The position numbers and the translations under genes were made by a program. DNA of 12,624 nucleotides from Rhodospirillaceae bacterium (GTDB lineage: Bacteria; Pseudomonadota; Alphaproteobacteria; Rhodospirillales; Magnetovibrionaceae): NCBI GenBank assembly GCA_002401565.1, contig NVTL01000001.1:61597-74220 (forward strand). The letters are read 5' to 3'. Below, piece after piece: positions 6,840 through 12,624 of this stretch (its first letter is position 1; each line of letters begins with the position of its first letter). Under the pieces are notes generated by a model. That model was not told the origin of the DNA and made no database searches. It was given only the letters and a program-made list of their open reading frames with translations.

Positions 6840-7361
6840 TTATATTTCTTCGTTGAAATTAAAGTGTTCAGTCTCAGTATCACTCTCACTTGGCTTTGAG
6901 GGAGCGGCTGGCTTTTGGGGGCCTTTTGGTTTGTAGGCTTCCTTAGTTGTATTGTCCGAAACTTCTTTTTCGACTTCAGATTCGGATAATTCTAATAATC
7001 CAGAAGCAATATTTCGATTGATATCGATTAAAGTAATGATGGCTTCAGGTGTTGGCTTGCTGAGGATCTCTGCCGTATGTTGATCAACGAATTTGCAAAG
7101 CGTAAGCATGTTTTGGCGGACTTCATCTGGTAAATCTGCATTTTCAGAAATAGTTAGTTCAGCTTGAAAAATTGTCCACAGTTTCCAGTTAAGGCGTAGT
7201 GAATCGCGGACTTTGTTTCGGTCTTTGATTTCTTCTGGAATTCCATCTTTGACGGCATCAGCCATACGGCGGGCGGACTCAATTAAGGCCCAAGCCTCGG
7301 TGTAATGCGGTTGCCCCGCTGTGGGAATATTTTTGTAGGTGCTTTTTGGGTAACCAGTCAT
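6840..7361 (-). CDS. flaF: FlaF, flagellin synthesis/export factor
   Basis: The product is 173 residues from ATG 7361. An in-frame TTG one codon upstream (7364) is less likely, because the AGGAA Shine-Dalgarno sequence is then too close. FlaF hallmarks are ALIESARRMADA at 25-36, SLRLNWKLWTIFQAEL at 54-69, DLPDEVRQNMLTLCKFVDQH at 76-95 and LIDINRNIASGL at 111-122. FlaF occurs almost only in Alphaproteobacteria, next to flbT; in Caulobacter it is needed for flagellin synthesis and secretion, in opposition to FlbT. Residues after about 123 form a tail rich in acidic residues, lysine and proline (PKGPQKPAAPSKPSES), ending HFNFNEEI, which looks disordered and is not part of the core family. It lies between flgL and flbT in the same orientation. 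Confidence 0.94.
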   Translation of the reverse strand: MTGYPKSTYKNIPTAGQPHYTEAWALIESARRMADAVKDGIPEEIKDRNKVRDSLRLNWKLWTIFQAELTISENADLPDEVRQNMLTLCKFVDQHTAEILSKPTPEAIITLIDINRNIASGLLELSESEVEKEVSDNTTKEAYKPKGPQKPAAPSKPSESDTETEHFNFNEEI

Positions 7362-7401
7362 CAATGTTCCTAGCGATTTTTAAGGTACTTATTGTACATT
7401 C

Positions 7402-7419
7402 TAAGTCTAATTTAAGTCT
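7402..7419. repeat. Short direct repeat in the flgL-flaF gap
   Basis: TAAGTCT occurs at 7402-7408 and again at 7413-7419. The 11-base period places both copies on one face of the helix. The gap of about 94 bases between flgL and flaF is otherwise without a clear promoter or terminator. A regulator site is possible, as is chance. Confidence 0.3.
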
Positions 7420-7455
7420 CGTGTATGTTCAAGAGAAGTTCATGTTCCGCCCTAT

Positions 7456-9879
7456 TTATATGAAGTTCTGCAGGCTGAGCTGGCGAATTGTTGCCATAGC
7501 CTGATACGAAGCCTCAAGAGCCCTTTGATCGTCTAAAAGCTGTGTAATTGCCGTCAGAGAATCTGCATTTTCCAATCCCGCCACACGTTCTTGATAAAAC
7601 CCAGTGAGACGCAGGTGATTGTCGTTGGTGTCTTTGATTAACGAGCGTTGATAGCCCAAGTCGATAAAGACCTGTTCCATGCTGCTGGTAAATCCGGCTT
7701 CATACTGCGCATTGGTTGATGAATTTGCCTTCAGGGATAAATCGATAAGGTCAATGGCGTCTTTGATACGATGCTGGTTATCAAGTTGATCCAACCCACC
7801 TGCGGTTCCGAATTTACCCTGAGCAATCATTCCCATAGCGCGAATGGCGCGTTCAAAGGCTGGGTCTTGTGCGTTTAAATCGATGTTAAATTCTCTATTT
7901 TTCGAAACGCGGTGGGTCCGTGAAAAGGTATCACCTTGATAGTACGAAACAGATTTAATAGAGCCATCTGCCAAAGCAACTTGGGCAATTTCATCGCCGG
8001 TTGCAGTTTCGGTAACCAGGGTTTCCAGGACATCAATAGACGACCCATCCGTCGATACAGAAGCGATGGTATAGGTGCTGTTATTTGAAACCGTGCCTCC
8101 GGTGGTGATCGTCATACCTGCGGTCAAATTGCTAAAAGTTCCCGCCGCAGCCGTAATGGTATCGTTGGCCGTTGCATTGTTGGTAAAGGTCATATTACCG
8201 GGACCAAATCTTAAGGTCAGGGGGGCGGATGTCGTGACTTGAGCCATTTCATCGCCGGTTCCGACTTCGGTCAATGCAAGAGCTTCGGCAATATCAACGG
8301 ACGACCCATCGACCGCAACAGCCGTTACGGTAAAGGTCCCATTGTTCCCGGCTGTGGTGGCCCCGGTTACGGTGATTTTGTCACCGATAGAGACGCCTGA
8401 GAATTGCGTGGCAACGCCTGAAATTGTGTCATCACCAGGATTGACGGTGTAACCCAAGGTCGTTGGCCCAAGATTGAGGACGGAAGAACCGCCTTCGTCC
8501 GTCAACTTTTTCTGCTTGATGGTGATTGTTGTTGGGCCAGCTGTTTCTACGGTGTAAGTCCCGTTATTTTGAGCAGAGCCGCTGATCGTAAATGTACTGC
8601 CAACCGTCAAACCATTTAAGGAACCGATTTTCCCGGCTGTAATAGTGCCGGCTGAGCGGTTAAAGGTTAAGTCCGTAAAATTAGCCGATGTTAGCGGGTT
8701 TGTGCTAAATGTGCTGGCTGCATTTGCCGTTGTTGTAATGTTAATTGCGGTATTGTCATTCGTCGCGGATGCTGGATTATTCACGGCGCTTGCACTAACG
8801 TTTTGTGACCTACCGGCCGTCCGGGCCGTGATCGTTAGTTTGCCTGCTGTGTCTGCGGCGGCTGTGATGTTTGCATTGACCTGAGAATTTGCGTTGATGG
8901 CAAGCACCAATTTATCTCGTATGGCATCTAATGTGGCTTCTGTTCCATCCGTCGTATAAGAAACCTCTGTGCCATTGATGATGACTGAATATTTATCACC
9001 GACTTCACCAACCGTTCCCCCTAAGGTCACGGTATCGATTTGGGCTATAGCGGAATTGATGCTGGCCGTTGGAGTTAAGCTTGGAGCCGCCGTTGCAGCC
9101 TCGTCAGTTAACATGACTGTTCGGATCGATAGGGTCTTTCCACCATTCGATATTGCGGAAACTTCATAGGTCCCGTTGTTGCTGGCCGTACCTGTAATAT
9201 CAATGGTGCTGCCGACAGAAACATTTGAAAATTGTGCTGTGCTGGCGGTGATGGTGCTGGTCCCAGCACTTGTGGTTACGCCATCAGCATCTTGCTTGAA
9301 GGTTAGCCAGTTTACCTGATAGGCACTGTCTGCGCTGAGATCAAAACTTTCGTTATGCATTTCACGGCTTGTTGGATAATTTACCGTATTGCCATCGTAA
9401 CGGGCCTGGAAATCTTCAAGCGATGAGAGCTGCAAGTCAACGGGAGCAGAATCCATGCGATTGCCGCCAAACAAATAGCGACCATTAACTTCGGTGTTGA
9501 GGAACGATTGCATACCTTGCATCGCCAAAAACGCTTGTTGTTGAATAACCCGAATGGAGTCCTCATCAACAACATTATCAGAGTTGAATGAGGTCATCGA
9601 CTTTCGAAAATCAGACATCGTTGACTCAATAGCCGTCAGTGCAGGTTCCGTTGACTTCAAAATAACATCTTCAATGTCATTGTTTTTTTGATACCGCGTA
9701 AATGTGCTGATATCGATTTCATAACCAATCAAACGCTGGGTATCATAACCGATGCCCTTATAGTCTTGCGCACGTTTTTCGGTGGTGACTTGTATCATTG
9801 TTTTGTTTAGTCGATCTTGAACCTTGAACAGATAATTATTCAATTGTTGCTGAGAAGCATACGTTCCGATACGTGACAT
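7456..9879 (-). CDS. flgL: FlgL, hook-filament junction protein (HAP3) with a large repeat insertion
   Basis: The 807-residue protein has FlgL ends. The N-terminal part (about 1-190) includes MSRIGTYASQQQLNNYLFKV, an 'EKRAQDYKGIGYDTQRLIGYE' type segment near 34-54 and NGRYLFGGNRMDSAPVD at 132-148. The C-terminal part (about 645-807) ends in ALEASYQAMATIRQLSLQNF. Typical FlgL is about 300 residues. The excess is a central insertion (about 206-640) made of four diverged copies of a beta-rich unit starting near 208, 410, 483 and 572, and a different beta-type domain at about 293-356 (VGDKYSVIINGTEVSY). FlgL sits between FlgK and the filament, so the insertion is expected on the outer surface. 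No cysteine is seen. ATG 9879 has GAGG 7 bases upstream; flgK ends 41 bases before it, so the two are probably co-transcribed. Confidence 0.93.
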   Translation of the reverse strand: MSRIGTYASQQQLNNYLFKVQDRLNKTMIQVTTEKRAQDYKGIGYDTQRLIGYEIDISTFTRYQKNNDIEDVILKSTEPALTAIESTMSDFRKSMTSFNSDNVVDEDSIRVIQQQAFLAMQGMQSFLNTEVNGRYLFGGNRMDSAPVDLQLSSLEDFQARYDGNTVNYPTSREMHNESFDLSADSAYQVNWLTFKQDADGVTTSAGTSTITASTAQFSNVSVGSTIDITGTASNNGTYEVSAISNGGKTLSIRTVMLTDEAATAAPSLTPTASINSAIAQIDTVTLGGTVGEVGDKYSVIINGTEVSYTTDGTEATLDAIRDKLVLAINANSQVNANITAAADTAGKLTITARTAGRSQNVSASAVNNPASATNDNTAINITTTANAASTFSTNPLTSANFTDLTFNRSAGTITAGKIGSLNGLTVGSTFTISGSAQNNGTYTVETAGPTTITIKQKKLTDEGGSSVLNLGPTTLGYTVNPGDDTISGVATQFSGVSIGDKITVTGATTAGNNGTFTVTAVAVDGSSVDIAEALALTEVGTGDEMAQVTTSAPLTLRFGPGNMTFTNNATANDTITAAAGTFSNLTAGMTITTGGTVSNNSTYTIASVSTDGSSIDVLETLVTETATGDEIAQVALADGSIKSVSYYQGDTFSRTHRVSKNREFNIDLNAQDPAFERAIRAMGMIAQGKFGTAGGLDQLDNQHRIKDAIDLIDLSLKANSSTNAQYEAGFTSSMEQVFIDLGYQRSLIKDTNDNHLRLTGFYQERVAGLENADSLTAITQLLDDQRALEASYQAMATIRQLSLQNFI
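7975..9258 (-). repeat. Four diverged tandem-like coding repeats inside flgL
   Basis: The units code roughly residues 208-263, 410-466, 483-546 and 572-635 (about 9091-9258, 8482-8652, 8242-8433 and 7975-8166). Shared pattern: TI followed by FS or L, then VGS/D with I or F, TGT or SGS, NNGTYxV, DGSS and a final LTDE or TE. The two promoter-distal units are closest: both end in a GDE(M/I)AQV motif, and on the + strand both contain the 15-base string ATTTCATCGCCGGTT. This points to internal duplication. Confidence 0.8.
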
Positions 9880-9920
9880 GGTGTTACCTCAACTCCGGCA
9901 TTCTGCCGTTTCCTAATTTT

Positions 9921-12098
9921 CTAAATAACAGCTTCAAGGGCATCAAACATTTTTTGCACCGAAGCAATAATCCGCGCCGCAGCGCCATACGCTTGTTCGA
10001 AGATCATCAGTTGTGTCATTTCTTCATCCAAGTTCACGCCGCGAAAGTTGTCAGACTTTGCTTGCAGGCTGTTGGTCAGGGATGTCTGATAATCCAATCC
10101 GGTTTGATTGTTATTGGCCGCCGATGAATTAAAACTGATGATCGATGTTGTGTACGTTGTGAAATTAACGTTCAGCGCGGTCAATCCACCAGCTTGGTCA
10201 AACTGTGTTGTTGCGGTTAAGGCGCGGGCCAAAGCTTGAATAGATGTGTCATCACCGGCACTCATCAAATACTCACCGGCCGCCCCTTTATTCGCGTCCC
10301 ATTGCAAGGCCCCGCGAGAGATATTACCCGGTGTGCTGACGATGTCAGAGCGGACGGCAATGGTCGAAGCCGAACGAACCTCAGCAACTTTCAAACCGAC
10401 ATCAGCGGCAAATGTATTGTTGGCCGTGACAACCATATCGCGGCCTTTGGATTCGGCTAACCGCAAGCGAAAACCAGATCCATCCGTGACCTTTGACGCT
10501 GTGACGCCAACGCTGGCATCATTGATAGCCGTAATCATTTGATCCAAAGTTTGTCCTGCGGTCAGGTTTACCGTACCCATGCCGGCACCGGCGGGTGTAT
10601 CGACAGTGTTATAAAAGCTCAGTGTCGTGTTTGAGCCCAAGGTGTACGTGGACGATAGAATGCCGGTGTCGTGAATTTCGTCGCCTTGATTGTTGACGTA
10701 AAAATCATTCAGGCCAAAGAAATTTGAAAACCCAGAAACGGTTTCTTCAAAAACGCCGGGAACAGCGGAATTGGAATCAAATTTAATGGTCGCATTTGCT
10801 GCTGTACTACCGTCAGCGGTTGCCGTTTCATCGCGCATCACCATGTTCACGGTGGTGGTGTTCATGTTGATTGCAAATTTTCCGTCTGCGTTAACGGCAA
10901 CCGTTGCCCCGGTTGCTCCGTTATTGCGCAGCCAGGTTTGCATTGAGCTGGCCACCGTATCGATGGTTCCAGAATTCCCGCCCAACAATGTCCGCACCGT
11001 CGTTGTTGCGGTTTGATTTCCGATTGAATCCATCAAAGCGATGGTGGTATCGGACGTGCCATCGAATTCGATGGATTGATTGGCCCCATCAATGAACGTC
11101 CGGGTTCCCGTAGCCGTTTGCAGGCCGGGGTGAGGAGCACCTGAGTTATGAGCCAAGTTTACCGAAGCAGAAAGTTGCGCAGCCATTTCATCAAGCTGGC
11201 TTTGCAAGCCAGGCAGGATTGAATCGCGCATGTCGATCAGCCCCTTCAACTTTCCATCACGAATATCATTTGTGATGTCATTTGCGGTCGTGGTTGCCCC
11301 AACATAAATGCCGCTGATATTGCCTTCTGAATGTGAACTGGTGGCACTGATGGCGCTGGATTGTGGATGGTTGAGCGTAGCCCCCGTATTATCAAGAAGT
11401 GTGCGGCCAGATTCTGTGAAAATCACAACATCACCGTCACTGCGAGAATAATAGCGGATGTCAATTAGGGTTGATAATTCATCAATCGCCAAATCACGTG
11501 AATCGCGCAAATCGCTGACATCAACATTAATCGCCGACCCGGAAATCAATTCGTTGTTTAGGGTGCCGATGTTATCCAAAAGGGATGTGATACGGACGGT
11601 CGCTTGGGCAATGTCGGCATCGGTTTGCAGACGCAATTCCTGAATGCTGTCGCTCAGGTTGTTCAGCGTCATGGCGACATCTTCACCTTTGCGCATGACT
11701 TCACTTTGTTCCAAAGTGTTGGCCGGGTTCAGCGCCAGCGTTTCAACAGAGTTATTGAATTCAGCAACAATGTGGCTCAAAGACGTGTTGTCTTCGGGGG
11801 TGCCGAATAAATCTTGAAGACGGGCATAATATGGATCACGTGCATCAAAAGCATTTAACGTGCTGGACTCGATACGCAAACTTTTCAGCAAACCTTCGTC
11901 AACCTTGCGGGTGATCCCTGCCACTTCAACACCAGAACCAATACCGCCAACAACGTTTTGCTGTAAGTTCACAACCTTGCGGGAATAGCCCGGCGTGTTG
12001 ACGTTGGCGATGTTGTTCGCGACTGAATTTAAAGCCTCTTGGTTGGTCAGCAAACCGCTTTGAGCGGTTCTTAGAGCTAGGGTTAAACTACCGGCCAT
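9921..12098 (-). CDS. flgK: FlgK, hook-filament junction protein (HAP1)
   Basis: The 725-residue protein is FlgK. The N-terminal rod/hook-type motif (VANNIANVNTPGYSR, 26-40) is followed by GGIGSGVEVAGITRKVDEGL at 51-70 and LFGTPEDNTSLSHIVAEF at 97-114. The C-terminal helix has GVNLDEEMTQLMIFEQAYGA at 687-706 and ends KMFDALEAVI. These ends form the D0/D1 coiled parts, and the protein joins hook to FlgL and filament. A flagellin-hook IN-type segment is visible at about 507-560 (LTAGQTLDQMITAINDASVG). The protein is longer than the 547 residues of Salmonella FlgK, through its middle region (about 330-600), but lacks the repeats seen in FlgL. No cysteine is present. AAAGGAA precedes the ATG by about 8 bases. 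It lies 38 bases after the flgN-like gene. Confidence 0.97.
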   Translation of the reverse strand: MAGSLTLALRTAQSGLLTNQEALNSVANNIANVNTPGYSRKVVNLQQNVVGGIGSGVEVAGITRKVDEGLLKSLRIESSTLNAFDARDPYYARLQDLFGTPEDNTSLSHIVAEFNNSVETLALNPANTLEQSEVMRKGEDVAMTLNNLSDSIQELRLQTDADIAQATVRITSLLDNIGTLNNELISGSAINVDVSDLRDSRDLAIDELSTLIDIRYYSRSDGDVVIFTESGRTLLDNTGATLNHPQSSAISATSSHSEGNISGIYVGATTTANDITNDIRDGKLKGLIDMRDSILPGLQSQLDEMAAQLSASVNLAHNSGAPHPGLQTATGTRTFIDGANQSIEFDGTSDTTIALMDSIGNQTATTTVRTLLGGNSGTIDTVASSMQTWLRNNGATGATVAVNADGKFAINMNTTTVNMVMRDETATADGSTAANATIKFDSNSAVPGVFEETVSGFSNFFGLNDFYVNNQGDEIHDTGILSSTYTLGSNTTLSFYNTVDTPAGAGMGTVNLTAGQTLDQMITAINDASVGVTASKVTDGSGFRLRLAESKGRDMVVTANNTFAADVGLKVAEVRSASTIAVRSDIVSTPGNISRGALQWDANKGAAGEYLMSAGDDTSIQALARALTATTQFDQAGGLTALNVNFTTYTTSIISFNSSAANNNQTGLDYQTSLTNSLQAKSDNFRGVNLDEEMTQLMIFEQAYGAAARIIASVQKMFDALEAVI

Positions 12099-12136
12099 AA
12101 TTTTATTCCTTTCTGGAAAATCGTGACTTGTGTGTC

Positions 12137-12589
12137 TTACAAGTTTTCGTTAATGGCGAGAGATGACGGTTTGGCTTTTTCTTGAACGTTCCGGCTTTTC
12201 GAACCGTTGGACCCGTAGGTGCCAGCACCGGGGGCGGATTGTTTTACGGATTCGGCCACCACTTCCATGTAGCGTTTTCCTGTCGAGATACCAATTTCAA
12301 GTTCACGGGCATTGATTTCGACCAGCTCTTGAAGGCGCGCACTTTGGGTCTTTAAGTCTTCGACCAAGGCAGGCTCAACATCGGAAAAGTTTTGCTCTGA
12401 TTTCTGCATACCCAAAACACGCATTTCATAAGCACGGCTCAGCTTGATCTTTTGTTCAAGCATGGCTGCAACTTGATCAAGCTTACTGGCTTTCAGCGCA
12501 ATATTTTCTTGTTCCAAGAGGTCAATCAAATGGCCTGCAATGAAAAGCAAATCATCTACACGCGATTTTGGATCTAGGACTTCGGCCAT
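12137..12589 (-). CDS. flgN: FlgN-like flagellar export chaperone
   Basis: The 150-residue product is mostly helical. LIDLLEQENIALKASKLDQV lies at 21-40, followed by AAMLEQKIKLSRAYE to about 55, a second long helix SARLQELVEINARELEIGIS at 83-102 and RYMEVVAESV to about 115. This matches the heptad-rich pattern of alphaproteobacterial FlgN, the cytoplasmic chaperone that delivers FlgK and FlgL to the export gate. The gene directly precedes flgK and flgL, as expected. The last 35 residues (SAPGAGTYGSNGS onward) look disordered; in FlgN the C-terminal region binds substrate. GGAG lies 8 bases before the ATG. The start overlaps the stop of the preceding gene by one base (TAATG), so translation is probably coupled. 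The family call depends on pattern and context rather than on a unique motif. Confidence 0.78.
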   Translation of the reverse strand: MAEVLDPKSRVDDLLFIAGHLIDLLEQENIALKASKLDQVAAMLEQKIKLSRAYEMRVLGMQKSEQNFSDVEPALVEDLKTQSARLQELVEINARELEIGISTGKRYMEVVAESVKQSAPGAGTYGSNGSKSRNVQEKAKPSSLAINENL

Positions 12590-12624
12590 TACTGCATCTC
12601 CTGCATTCTAAGCATTTCGCCCAA
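12589..12624 (-). CDS. 3' end of a truncated gene, perhaps a rod-binding (FlgJ/CheL-type) protein
   Basis: On the - strand an open frame enters from the right edge, gives LGEMLRMQEMQ and stops with TAA at 12589-12591, overlapping the flgN start codon by one base. Alphaproteobacterial rod-binding proteins often end with a short helix of the form (L/M)LRxQE, and such genes commonly precede flgN-flgK, so that family is a fair guess. Eleven residues cannot prove it. That a gene ends here is supported by the TAATG overlap. Confidence 0.4.
   Translation of the reverse strand: MGEMLRMQEMQ

Noticed and set aside
8645..9169. Open frames on the + strand antisense to flgL
   Set aside because: They are low-complexity Val/Ala-rich mirror translations of the repeat region, without ribosome binding sites or recognisable domains.
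10236..11016. Open frames on the + strand antisense to flgK
   Set aside because: They lie wholly within a confidently identified gene, overlap each other in different frames and show no family features.

Overview
The window is a flagellar locus of an alphaproteobacterium of moderate GC content. The lineage call rests on three things: the flaF-flbT pair, which is characteristic of Alphaproteobacteria; a flagellin whose N-terminal motif (RLSTGLKVAGPIDDP) resembles Rhodospirillales flagellins such as those of Magnetospirillum; and large hook-associated proteins. The genus cannot be named from the sequence alone.

Left part (1-4351, + strand). The window opens in the last 46 codons of a truncated gene. 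Its product ends like a flagellin, so it may be a second, divergent flagellin. Two genes that look like one transcription unit follow, separated by only a few bases. The first is a TPR protein with a C-terminal GT41/SPINDLY-like glycosyltransferase domain (compare Caulobacter FlmG). The second is a Maf/DUF115 motility-associated factor of the family that puts nonulosonic sugars on flagellin. Both are predicted to modify flagellin in the cytoplasm before export.

Middle (4352-6251, + strand). A 355-bp non-coding leader holds several inverted repeats, including a terminator-like 13-bp hairpin and a second 8-bp hairpin just before the ribosome binding site. It leads into a complete 483-residue flagellin gene, which ends at two tandem intrinsic terminators. 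The second terminator appears bidirectional.

Right part (6279-12624, - strand). A convergent operon reads, in transcription order: [end of an unidentified gene, perhaps a FlgJ/CheL-type rod-binding protein] - flgN-like - flgK - flgL - flaF - flbT. It encodes the hook-filament junction proteins, their chaperone, and two alphaproteobacterial regulators or assembly factors of flagellin. FlgL is more than twice the usual size because four copies of a beta-rich repeat and one further domain are inserted in its middle.

Together the genes cover late flagellum assembly: junction proteins and chaperone (FlgK, FlgL, FlgN), filament protein (flagellin), control of flagellin synthesis or export (FlaF, FlbT) and flagellin glycosylation (TPR-GT and Maf). 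The most unusual points are two different flagellin-glycosyltransferase families side by side, the loss of canonical GT41 active-site residues in one of them, the structured flagellin leader, and the repeat-expanded FlgL.
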